A stretch of 64,000 nt of DNA from Polyangiaceae bacterium (GCA_009781005.1 WQYX01000001.1:1-64000), one strand, 5' to 3'; numbered from the stretch's first letter, positions 33,957 through 42,245 are shown. Made by a program: numbers and translations. The notes: generated by a model from the sequence alone, not told the origin.

Positions 33957-35153
33957 TCACGTTCGATTCGTCGCGTCCTCGAGTGCTGCGGCCGGAAGGA
34001 AGGCTTCGATCTGTTCGACCTTTGCTCGATACCGACCGTCCGCCGTTCGGTCGAGAAGCCCTTTCTGCAGAAGTGCATTGACGTCGCGGACCACGGTTCT
34101 CGGGCTTATCTTCGCGTAGGCCTGCGCAACGCGTGCATTGACTCTCGACAACTCGCTCTTTGCGACAGGAGTTGGCTGCTCACTTATCGCGAGCACCAAG
34201 TACCTTTGGCGTTTCCCTGTCGCGCTCTCGTCGTTTTGAAAGAACTCGTGAACAAAGTTCCTCCAGATGATGTCGAATTGCTGATTACGAATCGTGTCAA
34301 TCTGCTCGCGTAGCCCGTCGACGAATCCTTGCACGGCATAATGGATGAACGGAATCACGTCTCCTTTGGATTTGCTCGCAGCGTCGAGCTGACGGTAGTA
34401 CTCATCACGCGTTTCATTATAAAAATTGCTGAGCACGTGTGCTGCTGGCTGGGGCATTCCGGCGTTTGCAAGAATTTCGAACTCGAGCAGCCGAGCCGTG
34501 CGTCCGTTGCCATCCCCAAATGGATGAATCCACGCAATATACAAATGAGCAAGGATGGCTTTTAGAATGGCAAAGACCGGCCTGAGCTCTGAACGACGGT
34601 CGTTTTTTCCGAAGTCAGGGCCGTTGAGCCACTCACACAATTTTTCGAGCAGATACTTGCAGTCTTTTGCTGGAGCACCCCGGTATTGGGCAAGCCCGAC
34701 GGAGTGTTCGCGAATGCTGCCTGGCACAACATCCTCTCCCCGTGGAAGGCCGTGAAGCGCTTTCTCATTGAATTCACAGATTCGGTCCACGGTGATCTCG
34801 TAACGCCCGCGTCGTTCGAGTGCGCGCGACCACACCTCGTTGCATGCATCGAGGATGTTCTGCACCTCCGTGCCGAGATACTCCTTCGAGGGGGGAAGCC
34901 GTAGCGTGCCCTCAATCTGTTTCATCACTTGGTCTTCCGACAGCGTGTTGCCTTCAATCGCGGTGGTCGCACGAACACCGCGCGCCAGATAGAGCTGATT
35001 GAGTTTCGTCGCCGTCGAAGGCCGAAGCGACGACCGTGCGATGTGGCCAAGCTTGGATCTCGCCTCACCGAGCAATAGCCACAAGATTGGCGGCACCTTG
35101 TCCTGGTTGATCCGGTAGGTGATCCATGGATGTGTCCCTTCGTATGTCCTCAT
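33957..35153 (-). CDS. Fic domain protein with winged-helix C-terminus
   Basis: A 398-residue Fic protein. The catalytic motif HPFGDGNGRTAR at residues 208-219 is intact, so AMP (or other nucleotide) transfer to a hydroxyl is expected. The inhibitory motif of class II Fic proteins, TTAIEGN at about residues 62-68, is present and would block activity until released. The C-terminal 100 residues form a winged-helix-like domain (SRVNARVAQAYAKISPRT), fitting DNA binding or autoregulation. AGAGGA lies five bases before the ATG. Base composition is visibly more AT-rich than its neighbours, suggesting horizontal arrival. It is the first gene of the cassette. Confidence 0.92.
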   Translation of the reverse strand: MRTYEGTHPWITYRINQDKVPPILWLLLGEARSKLGHIARSSLRPSTATKLNQLYLARGVRATTAIEGNTLSEDQVMKQIEGTLRLPPSKEYLGTEVQNILDACNEVWSRALERRGRYEITVDRICEFNEKALHGLPRGEDVVPGSIREHSVGLAQYRGAPAKDCKYLLEKLCEWLNGPDFGKNDRRSELRPVFAILKAILAHLYIAWIHPFGDGNGRTARLLEFEILANAGMPQPAAHVLSNFYNETRDEYYRQLDAASKSKGDVIPFIHYAVQGFVDGLREQIDTIRNQQFDIIWRNFVHEFFQNDESATGKRQRYLVLAISEQPTPVAKSELSRVNARVAQAYAKISPRTVVRDVNALLQKGLLDRTADGRYRAKVEQIEAFLPAAALEDATNRT

Positions 35154-35165
35154 GGTTGTCCTCTA

Positions 35166-35192
35166 TCATGACGCATGAATATCGCATGAAAA
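35166..35192 (-). promoter_or_regulatory. Direct repeats upstream of Fic, possible operator
   Basis: Read on the minus strand, the sequence just before the Fic ribosome site contains TCATGCG twice, 11 bases apart (one helical turn), followed by a third TCATG. A possible -35 (TTGCAC) lies immediately upstream. Regularly phased repeats at a promoter suggest an operator, perhaps for the Fic winged helix. This is inference only. Confidence 0.35.
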
Positions 35193-35323
35193 ACGTGCAA
35201 TTATGCCGCTTTCAGGCCATCAATGACCGGAGATTTGACCATCCTCGTGATCGCAAGATTGGCGCTGCGTAGTCCCTGGTCCGTTGCTTGAAGTGCCTTC
35301 CTATCCCGGCTAACCACGGCGTC

Positions 35324-36160
35324 ATGCAAGCCGCTCGCGACGTTCTTCGCATTGGTCCCCGTACGTTCTCGAGCCGCCTCATCGTCGGCACGGGCAAGTA
35401 CAAAAGCGTCGAAGAGACCGAGATGGCCGTGGACGCCGCAGGAGCCGAAATCGTCACGGTAGCTCTGCGCCGCGTCGACCTCGCGGACAAATCGAGCGGC
35501 TCGCTCATGAGCATGCTCACCCGGCGCGCTCACGTTGGAGAGGCTCGCAAGGGAGATCTCGACTCCGCCGCGGGCACGGTCAAATGGACGATCTTGCCGA
35601 ACACGGCGGGGTGCTTCACGGCGGACGAGGCCGTGCGCACGCTGCGTCTTGCACGCGAGCTTGGCGTCGCGGAGCTCGTCAAGCTCGAAGTCATTGGCGA
35701 TCCGAAGACGCTCTATCCGGACAACGAGCAGACGCTCGAGGCTGCGAAGATCCTCGTCAAGGAAGGCTTCACGGTTTTGCCTTATTGCATCGACGATCCC
35801 ATCGTATGCCGCAAACTCGAAGACATGGGGTGCGCCGCGGTCATGCCGCTTGCCGCGCCGATCGGCAGCGGCCTCGGCATCCGCAATCCGCACAACCTCT
35901 CCATCATTCTCGAACACGCGAAAGTGCCTGTCATCGTCGATGCCGGAGTTGGCACCGCAAGCGATGTGGCGGTCGCGATGGAGCTCGGGTGCGACGGTGT
36001 TCTCGTCAACACCGCGATTGCTCATGCCAAAGATCCCGTCTTGATGGCGCACGCGATGTGTGAAGGCGTATCGGCCGGACGAAAGGCGCATCTTGCCGGC
36101 CGCATGCCGCGAACACGATATGCCAACGCGTCGAGTCCCTTGGCGGGCCTCATCGAATGA
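35324..36160 (+). CDS. thiG: Thiazole synthase
   Basis: A 278-residue ThiG. It forms the thiazole phosphate of thiamine from deoxyxylulose phosphate, dehydroglycine and ThiS thiocarboxylate. The family landmarks are [12 protein letters not shown], the Schiff-base lysine in [15 protein letters not shown], the [15 protein letters not shown] loop and the phosphate-binding [21 protein letters not shown] 35324 gives about the family length; TTG at 35288 is the only upstream option and has no ribosome site. No TPP riboswitch was recognised in the 160 bases upstream, and ThiS is not in the window. The stop overlaps the next gene. Confidence 0.95.
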   Translation: MQAARDVLRIGPRTFSSRLIVGTGKYKSVEETEMAVDAAGAEIVTVALRRVDLADKSSGSLMSMLTRRAHVGEARKGDLDSAAGTVKWTILPNTAGCFTADEAVRTLRLARELGVAELVKLEVIGDPKTLYPDNEQTLEAAKILVKEGFTVLPYCIDDPIVCRKLEDMGCAAVMPLAAPIGSGLGIRNPHNLSIILEHAKVPVIVDAGVGTASDVAVAMELGCDGVLVNTAIAHAKDPVLMAHAMCEGVSAGRKAHLAGRMPRTRYANASSPLAGLIE

Positions 36161-36423
36161 CGCGATTCGCGGTCGCCGGTGTCTTGCTTGCGTCGCTCGG
36201 TCATGCGCCGCTCCAGTGCAGTCGCGATCCGGGGCCGGAGCTTCGCACGGAGGACACCGCTGGCGATGCACTCTACAAGCTTGCGCAGAACTTCCGTGCG
36301 AAGGGCAACGACGCCGCCGCGCGCGAGACGTTGCGCTTCCTCGTCGAGCGCTATCCGTCGAATCGTTTCGCACCGGCGGCGCGCGACGAGCTTGAGGATG
36401 CTGGAGTGCCGTCGAGCAAGTGA
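36157..36423 (+). CDS. Small TPR-like putative lipoprotein
   Basis: An 88-residue protein with an N-terminal signal and lipobox-like PLQC near residue 21. It then has one tetratricopeptide-like repeat ([20 protein letters not shown], then [14 protein letters not shown]). Its ATG overlaps the thiG TGA, so translation is coupled, yet no thiamine role is known for such proteins. The YfiO/YbgF-like repeat suggests a periplasmic interaction module. Confidence 0.75.
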   Translation: MTRFAVAGVLLASLGHAPLQCSRDPGPELRTEDTAGDALYKLAQNFRAKGNDAAARETLRFLVERYPSNRFAPAARDELEDAGVPSSK

Positions 36424-36429
36424 CGTGTG

Positions 36430-37071
36430 ATGTGTCCGTCGCCGCGCCTCATCCTCATTACCGATCCTCGCTACTCGCTCGCATGGATGACGGAGATCGT
36501 GTGCGCGGTGGCTCGTGCGCTGGAGCCGTCTGCTCTCGCCGTGCAATTGCGTGACAAGGCGAACGCCGAGCCGGATGTCATCGAGGCTGCGAAGGTTCTT
36601 CGTGCGGTGACGCGCGAGGAGCGCGCGATGTTTCTCATCAACGGACGAATCGATCTCGCGCGCGCCGTCGAGTCCGATGGTGTCCACGTTCCCTCCGGCT
36701 TGTCGATCGCCGATGCGCGCGAAGCGCTCGGCCGAGGGGCGTTCGTGACCGCGGCTGCGCACGACGATGACGACGTTGCGCGTGCATGCGAACAAGGCGC
36801 AGACGGCGTCCTCGTGAGTCCGATCTTCGCTACGCCCGGCAAGGGCGCACCTCGAGGAACCAGCGCGCTCACGCGTGCAGCACAGATCGCCTCGTGCTCC
36901 ACGACACGCGTGCACGTCTATGCGCTCGGCGGCGTGGATGCTCGTCGTGTCGCGTCATGCGCCGAGGCCGGTGCCAGCGGAGTCGCAGTCATCCGCACTT
37001 TGTTCGACGCAGAGAGCGCGCAGGTTGCAGCTCGCCTCGCGCGCGCGCTGACAGCGCCGTTCGCGCTGTGA
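36430..37071 (+). CDS. thiE: Thiamine-phosphate synthase
   Basis: A 213-residue ThiE that joins thiazole phosphate and hydroxymethylpyrimidine pyrophosphate. The sequence follows the TIM-barrel family: VQLRDKANAEPD, FLINGRIDLARAV, DGVHVPSGL, SPIFATPGKGAPRG, and YALGGVDARRVASCAEAGASGVAVI. The start is ATG 36430 (GTG just before is possible), six bases after the lipoprotein gene. Asn replaces the usual Asp in the FLING(R)ID loop compared with some homologues, but the fold landmarks are complete. Confidence 0.92.
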   Translation: MCPSPRLILITDPRYSLAWMTEIVCAVARALEPSALAVQLRDKANAEPDVIEAAKVLRAVTREERAMFLINGRIDLARAVESDGVHVPSGLSIADAREALGRGAFVTAAAHDDDDVARACEQGADGVLVSPIFATPGKGAPRGTSALTRAAQIASCSTTRVHVYALGGVDARRVASCAEAGASGVAVIRTLFDAESAQVAARLARALTAPFAL

Positions 37072-37086
37072 TAACTTCAGTAGGTC

Positions 37087-37326
37087 ATGGCAAGCTACGA
37101 CGAGACCCTCAAGATCACGACCGAGATCCTGCAGAAGCACGTCGATGGCGGCCGTATCATCCGTCCGGATGATCATATCCAGAGCGACCTTGGTCTCGAC
37201 AGCCTCGGTGTCATGGAGCTCGTCGCCGACATCGAAGACCGGTTCTCGATCACGATTCCGAACGACGCTCTCTCCAACATGGGCACCGTCGAAGACATTG
37301 CCCGCGCCCTCACGAAGCTCGCCTGA
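37087..37326 (+). CDS. Acyl carrier protein
   Basis: A 79-residue acidic carrier protein. The phosphopantetheine serine is in LGLDSLGVMELV. It is probably not the housekeeping AcpP, because it sits after thiE and next to a convergent alpha-oxoamine synthase, as specialised ACPs accompany serine palmitoyltransferases in some bacteria. Its TGA overlaps the first bases of a complete family A element. Confidence 0.9.
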   Translation: MASYDETLKITTEILQKHVDGGRIIRPDDHIQSDLGLDSLGVMELVADIEDRFSITIPNDALSNMGTVEDIARALTKLA

Positions 37327-37447
37327 CCGCTTTCGATTTGGCGCGATCCCTTCGTTGGGGCCTGCGGTGCGGTCCTCAAAGCCAGAACAGGCTATTCCGG
37401 TCCGCTCCTCGGCCCCGCCTCGGCCTCGCGCCAACTTGAAAGCGGTC
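37325..37447. repeat. Family A element, complete 123-bp copy
   Basis: Same length and termini as 6608-6730, with tip AGCC-AGAACA-GGCT. The left end overlaps the stop codon of the acyl carrier protein gene (TGA at 37324-37326). It separates that gene from the convergent alpha-oxoamine synthase gene, whose stop is 36 bases beyond. Confidence 0.92.
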
Positions 37448-37482
37448 TACCGACGAAGCGGGCCGTGCAGCCGCAAGATTGG

Positions 37483-38712
37483 CTACTCCTCCATGGGGCC
37501 GATCTCTTCGCCGGATAGAACGAAGAATGCTTCGCCGTACGTCTTGAGGTGCTCGATCGCGAGGTCCATGTCTTCTTGCGTGTGGCCGCGTGTGATGTTG
37601 ACGCGCAAGCGCTCTTCTCCGTGTTTCACCGCTGGGTAGATGAGCGGCACCATCAGCACACCGCACTCGAGCAGTGCCACGTGCATGAAGAGTGTCTTGC
37701 GTTCTTCGCGGCACATGACCGGCATGATGTGCGTGTCGCTGGTTCCGAGCTCGAAGCCTGCTTTTTGGAGCTCGCCCCGGAAGTAACTGGCTTTCTGATG
37801 AAGCTCGCGCACCATCGCAGGGCCGTCGGTTTCGAGCATGTCGAGGATTGCCGAAGCGGCTGCGACGATGGGCACGGGGAGCGACGCGCTAAAGGTGAAA
37901 CTTCGTGCGGTGTGTTTGATGAAGTCGACGACGTCGCTCTTGCCGAGCAGCACGCCACCGATGCCGCCGAAGGTCTTCGAGAACGTGGAGATAACGATCG
38001 GCACGCGCCCGGCGAGCCCCGTTTCTTCGATGATGCCCGTGCCGCGCTCACCCAGCGTGCCGGTGCCGTGTGCGTCGTCGACGATGAGGACCGCGTCGTG
38101 GCGCTCGCAGATTTCGACGAACTCCTTGAGCGGAGATTTGTCGCCGTCGAGCGAGTAGACACCTTCGATGAGGACGAGCGCGTTCTTTCGCTCGCGCGTT
38201 TTGAGAATGCGCTCGAGGCTCTTGGCGGAGTTGTGATTAAAAAAACGAACCTCGGGTTGGTGACCGGGGATACCGGCGGCGAGGAAGGTTCCGTCGAGGA
38301 TGCAGGCGTGGCTGTACGCGTCGAGGATGAACGTCGTATCTTTGTCGGCGAGCGCCATGAGCGTTCCGACCATGGCTTGGTAGCCCGTCGTGAAGGTGAG
38401 GCAGCTCTCGAAACCGAACCACTTCGCGAGGCGCCTTTCGAGCTCGACGTGTTCGACCGTTGTTGCTTGAACGCGAGAACTCGATAGTCCACATGCGTAC
38501 TTGTCGACAGCGGCCTTTGCGGCGGCCTTCACCTTCGGATGGTTCGTCAAACCGAGGTAGTCGTTCGAGCTGAAATTGACGATGGGTTTGCCCTCGATGG
38601 TCGTGTGCAAACCTCCGGTCTCGAACTCGCGATAATACGGATAGACCTGTTGGTCCTTCGCCTTGTGAATTCGGGCCATTTCCGCGCGTGCTCTTTCGTC
38701 AACAAAACTCAT
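37483..38712 (-). CDS. Alpha-oxoamine synthase (AONS/serine palmitoyltransferase-like)
   Basis: A 409-residue PLP enzyme of the alpha-oxoamine synthase family, which condenses an amino acid with an acyl thioester. Landmarks: NFSSNDYLGLTNHP, SSRVQATTVEHVELE, the PLP-stacking HAC region, VDDAHGTGTLG, and the Schiff-base lysine in TFSKTFGG at about residue 243. Substrate cannot be told from these motifs: biotin-pathway, serine palmitoyl or natural-product variants are possible. The ACP and ketosynthase neighbours suggest acyl-ACP rather than acyl-CoA. ATG 38712 has GAGAAGA upstream. Confidence 0.9.
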   Translation of the reverse strand: MSFVDERARAEMARIHKAKDQQVYPYYREFETGGLHTTIEGKPIVNFSSNDYLGLTNHPKVKAAAKAAVDKYACGLSSSRVQATTVEHVELERRLAKWFGFESCLTFTTGYQAMVGTLMALADKDTTFILDAYSHACILDGTFLAAGIPGHQPEVRFFNHNSAKSLERILKTRERKNALVLIEGVYSLDGDKSPLKEFVEICERHDAVLIVDDAHGTGTLGERGTGIIEETGLAGRVPIVISTFSKTFGGIGGVLLGKSDVVDFIKHTARSFTFSASLPVPIVAAASAILDMLETDGPAMVRELHQKASYFRGELQKAGFELGTSDTHIMPVMCREERKTLFMHVALLECGVLMVPLIYPAVKHGEERLRVNITRGHTQEDMDLAIEHLKTYGEAFFVLSGEEIGPMEE

Positions 38713-38761
38713 TTTGCGATCTTCTCTCACGAAGGGGTTTGCACTTCCACCCTACTTTTTA

Positions 38762-38884
38762 GACCGCTTTCAAGTTGGCGCGAGGCCGAGGCGGGGCCGA
38801 GGAGCGGACCGGAACAGCCTTGCTTGGCTTTGAGGACCGCACCGCAGGCCCCAACGAAGGGATCGCGCCAAATCGAAAGCGGTC
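38762..38884. repeat. Family A element, complete 123-bp copy
   Basis: Inverted orientation relative to 37325-37447, starting GACCGCTTTCAAGTTGG and ending CAAATCGAAAGCGGTC. The tip is AGCC-TTGCTT-GGCT. It lies between two minus-strand genes of one cluster and overlaps the stop codon of the ketosynthase-like gene at 38883-38885. Confidence 0.92.
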
Positions 38885-40049
38885 AGCGGGGGCGGCGGAC
38901 GACGACGGCAGACGCGTTGCCGTAGTAACCCACAGTTGTCACGAGCACGTGATCGACCACGGCCGGCGCTGCGCCGCGAACGAGCGGAGTGACGGATGCG
39001 CCGTCGAACCATTCGAGCACGGAGACGATGCCCATGGTGCCACCGGCGCCGAGCGTCTCGCCGAAGATCCGCTTTGGCGCCGTGATCGGCACATCGCCCA
39101 GCACGCTCTCGATGGCCGCGAGCTCCTGATCGTCGAATTGCGCGAGCCCCGAAACGCTCGAGGCGACGATGTCGATATCTTTCGGCGTGAGCCCGGCGTC
39201 GGCGACCGCCAGTGCAATCGCGCGCGCGATCGCTTCCCGCGACGCAAAGAGCAGCATGCTGCTCTCGCCTTCGGGTGCGACGAACGACGTGCCATAACCG
39301 ACGATCTCACCGAGCGTGCGAGCCGAGCGCGCCCTGGCGCCCTCGATGGTTTCGAGCGTGAGGAATGCGGCGCCCTCGCTGAGGTTCGTCTCGACCACGG
39401 GGGATGCACCGCGTCCGCGGATGCCGAGTTTCTCGAACGCGAGAAACAGTGCTTCGCTCATTGCTTCGCCGCCCCCGGTGAGGATCGCCTCCGCGCGCCC
39501 CGTTGCGAGGAATATGTCGGCGCACGCGACGGCGTCGAGCCCGCCGCAGTTGCCGTCGGAGACGGTGACGTTGAGCGCGCGAAGATCCTCCCAGATGCTC
39601 ACGTACCCGCTCGCGCTGTTCGAGACGGTGTTCGGAAACTTTGCGGGGTTGATGTAGCGCGCGTCCTCGAGCTTCGCGATTCGATCGAGCTCGGTGATCG
39701 CTTCGAGACTGCCATAGGCGTTCGAGCAGCAGAGGCCGACGCGCTCTGGCGAGAGCGCAACCCACTGGTTGTCTTTCTTGATGTTTGCACTATGCAACGA
39801 TAGGCGCGCAGCCACGATAAGCAGCTTCGTCAGCCGGTCGAGCGTACGAAGGCCTTTGCTTCCAAGGTGCGCGACGGGATCGAACCCGGGGACTTCGACG
39901 ACGTGCGCGTTCGGGTATTTCGCAGCCTCGAAGCTCGTAATCGCCTTCGAGGCTTGTGCAATGCGACCCTCACGAAGAGCGGGGAAGACCTCTGCACCGG
40001 TACCGAGTGCGCACGTGATTCCAACGCCGGTGATGGCACGAGGATTCAT
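38883..40049 (-). CDS. Ketosynthase-like protein lacking catalytic histidines
   Basis: A 388-residue thiolase-fold protein related to beta-ketoacyl-ACP synthases. A cysteine is retained (C168, DGNCGGLDAV). The first catalytic histidine block (NAHGTGT in normal enzymes) reads SSVSGLA near residue 298, and the second (G-H-x-x-G-A-A/G) reads GETLGAGG with Glu at 331. It therefore cannot perform normal decarboxylative condensation. By analogy with chain-length factors it may form a heterodimer with the complete ketosynthase encoded 23 bases upstream. Confidence 0.85.
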   Translation of the reverse strand: MNPRAITGVGITCALGTGAEVFPALREGRIAQASKAITSFEAAKYPNAHVVEVPGFDPVAHLGSKGLRTLDRLTKLLIVAARLSLHSANIKKDNQWVALSPERVGLCCSNAYGSLEAITELDRIAKLEDARYINPAKFPNTVSNSASGYVSIWEDLRALNVTVSDGNCGGLDAVACADIFLATGRAEAILTGGGEAMSEALFLAFEKLGIRGRGASPVVETNLSEGAAFLTLETIEGARARSARTLGEIVGYGTSFVAPEGESSMLLFASREAIARAIALAVADAGLTPKDIDIVASSVSGLAQFDDQELAAIESVLGDVPITAPKRIFGETLGAGGTMGIVSVLEWFDGASVTPLVRGAAPAVVDHVLVTTVGYYGNASAVVVRRPR

Positions 40050-40072
40050 GGATTAGGATCTCTTGCTGTGAT

Positions 40073-41317
40073 TCACGCCGCCTGGGACGCGGGCGGCGGA
40101 GGATCTGGCAACTTGTATGGTTTCGCAAAACACGTGACGGCGTTGTATCCGCCAAACGCGAGCGAGTTATTGAGCACGACGTCGTGCGCTCCGTTGCGCG
40201 CTTGGTTCGCAACCACGTCGACGTCGCATTCTGGATCGGGCGTCTCGTAGCCGATCGTTGGCGGGTAGATGCCCGTCTCGAGCGTCATCATGCAGCCGAC
40301 CGCTTCGAGCGCCGACGCTGCGCCCATGCAGTGGCCAAGCATACTTTTCATGCTCGAGATCGGCACTTTGCGATCGCCGAAGATCTCGCGCATCACCTTC
40401 GCTTCGGCCGCGTCGTTGTGACGCGTGCCGGTGCCGTGCGCGTTGACGAAGTCGACGTCGTCGGGGCTGATGCCCGAGCGCTCGATGGCCTGCCGCATGG
40501 CGCCGATGCTGCCTGCTGCGTCGGGATGCGGACGCGTGATGTGATACGCGTCGCACGTGATGCCGTAACCGCCGATCTCGGCGAGCAGTCGCGCGTTGCG
40601 ACGGACGGCGTGCGCTTCGCTCTCGACGACGAGCATGCCCGCGCCTTCGCCGAGAATGAGGCCTTGGCGATTCAAGTCGAAGGGTTGGCACTTCGTGGGC
40701 GCCATGGCGGCGAGACGAACGAAGCCCGAGAATTGTAATTGCTGGAGCATCTCGGCGGAGCCTGCCACGACGACGTCGGCTTTGCCTGCGCGGATCATGT
40801 CCGCGGCGAGACCGAGCGCGTAGTTGCCAGCGGCGCATGCGCCGGGCAGCGTGAGCACGGAGCCTTCGGCGCCGATGGCGCGCGCGATGTGAATGGACAG
40901 GAGCGTGGAGCCGTACCTCGGGATCAGCGCGCGACGCACGCCCGACAGACCTTTGTGGATCCACGCGGCGTCGAGGTTGCCGAGAACATCGGCCTCGCCC
41001 ATGGTGGTGCCAATCACGACGGAGGCGCGTGGGCCCTTGACGGCCGTGTCGGGAAGGTCGGCGTCGGTGATGGCCATCCGGGTGGCGGCGAGCGCCATCT
41101 GCGAGCAGCGCCCCATGCGCCGTGCTTCGCCTGCCATGAGGTGATCCTTGGGGCGGAAGCCTTTCACCTCGCCGGCAACCTCGCGTCCGAGGTTCGACAC
41201 GTCGAACGCCTCGACTTGGGCAATGCCGCTTGTGCCCGTGCTCAGGGCCGAGAAGAACGCAGGTTTTCCGAGACCGATGGAACTGACGACGCCGACGCCG
41301 GTGATGAAGACACGCAT
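40073..41317 (-). CDS. Beta-ketoacyl-ACP synthase (KAS II-like)
   Basis: A 414-residue condensing enzyme with a full Cys-His-His triad: C161 in LPGACAAGNYAL, H294 in NAHGTGT and H329 in MLGHCMGAAS. It elongates acyl-ACP with malonyl-ACP. It heads a minus-strand cluster (this gene, the ketosynthase-like partner, the alpha-oxoamine synthase). It diverges from a dedicated acyl carrier protein 657 bases away, so it is probably a pathway-specific enzyme rather than housekeeping FabF. The Pro/Ala-rich tail is unremarkable. Confidence 0.93.
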   Translation of the reverse strand: MRVFITGVGVVSSIGLGKPAFFSALSTGTSGIAQVEAFDVSNLGREVAGEVKGFRPKDHLMAGEARRMGRCSQMALAATRMAITDADLPDTAVKGPRASVVIGTTMGEADVLGNLDAAWIHKGLSGVRRALIPRYGSTLLSIHIARAIGAEGSVLTLPGACAAGNYALGLAADMIRAGKADVVVAGSAEMLQQLQFSGFVRLAAMAPTKCQPFDLNRQGLILGEGAGMLVVESEAHAVRRNARLLAEIGGYGITCDAYHITRPHPDAAGSIGAMRQAIERSGISPDDVDFVNAHGTGTRHNDAAEAKVMREIFGDRKVPISSMKSMLGHCMGAASALEAVGCMMTLETGIYPPTIGYETPDPECDVDVVANQARNGAHDVVLNNSLAFGGYNAVTCFAKPYKLPDPPPPASQAA

Positions 41318-41974
41318 GCAAACCTCGAGAGACCTTAACCCCCGAATGTCCTGATGCCTTGTCGGCGCTGCATTCGATTGTGAGATTGCAGCGGAGCGAC
41401 CGTATTGTCAGGCTTGCGGAGGCCGTTATCAGACTCGTATATACCCCGCGCCGCGCAGATGCCGCAACGAAGGGGAACGCATTTTATCGCGGAAAAATAG
41501 TGCGATTCATCATATGGTTGAACCACTTTTATCTGCGAATAACACTTCGCTGCGCGACCTCTCATACGCATTTAGGCATTGATGTTTGGTGAATTGGTGT
41601 GCTTCCCGCCGAGTAGATCAGTGCACAATACATCGTTCCGAAGAGCGAATTTGTGTGGAAATTGCCTCGTCCGGGGCGGAACGCATCAAGGCGCCCTTGC
41701 CCGCGCGGAAGCGCGAATTGTTTGTTCGAGCCCCGCGGTGGCACTTGCATGCACCATGCAACGGACGGAATGGCATGGCTCGGCTGAGGCCGCGTAATTT
41801 ACTTCACGGCCGAACGGCTGACGTTCTTCGCAGGCTCGATCGTTTTTCAACCTCGATCGCTCTCAGGGCTCGATCGTTCGCCAAGGAAGTGGCAAATGGC
41901 ACTCACCAACTGAAGCGTGCGAGAGCGCGCCTGACGAGAGTAAAGCGAATACTCGCCGCTGAAAGAGGAACGCC
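41318..41974. other. Divergent intergenic region with relatively AT-rich core
   Basis: I see no supportable gene in these 657 bases. The stretch 41400-41640 is clearly more AT-rich than its surroundings, as expected for promoters of the divergent ketosynthase and acyl carrier protein genes. A possible plus-strand pair is TTGCGG near 41414 with TATATA near 41438. AGAGGA lies five bases before the acyl carrier protein ATG. Confidence 0.5.
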
Positions 41975-42223
41975 ATGTCGAACGTGAAGGAAGAATTGAG
42001 GGCTCTCATCGCCGAGATCGCCGAAAAAGACGAGATTCCGGATGACGTGACGTTCAAGGATCTCGGCATCGACTCGATGATGGGCGTCGAGATCGTTGCG
42101 GCGATCGAACGCAAGTACCAAGTGAAAATTGAAGACTCGGAGCTTCAGCAAGTGACAACGCTGAACGGCTCTGTCGATCTCGTGCAGAAGAAACTCGGTG
42201 CCGCCTCGACAAAAGTAGCGTAA
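41975..42223 (+). CDS. Acyl carrier protein, pathway-associated
   Basis: An 82-residue acyl carrier protein with the phosphopantetheine serine in LGIDSMMGVEIVA. The sequence is distinct from the other carrier protein (DSLG). It has a good ribosome site (AGAGGA). Position opposite the ketosynthase suggests it carries the intermediate in that pathway. Confidence 0.9.
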   Translation: MSNVKEELRALIAEIAEKDEIPDDVTFKDLGIDSMMGVEIVAAIERKYQVKIEDSELQQVTTLNGSVDLVQKKLGAASTKVA

Positions 42224-42245
42224 CGGCCCGCGTTCTTAGAGCCTC

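Noticed and set aside
27691-35153. Complete DISARM system
   Set aside because: drmA, drmB and drmC are absent; only DrmD- and DrmMI-like proteins are present, so a full DISARM call is not supported.
35201-35320. Minus-strand tail ending in VIDGLKAA as a gene remnant before Fic
   Set aside because: It is too short to identify, and the frame upstream is simply the antisense of thiG.
35154-35323. TPP riboswitch before thiG
   Set aside because: The conserved CTGAGA and TGAACCTGATC elements are not present.
41586-41987. 133-residue frame between the ketosynthase and acyl carrier protein genes
   Set aside because: It overlaps the carrier protein start, lacks a ribosome site, and its Arg-rich composition looks random.
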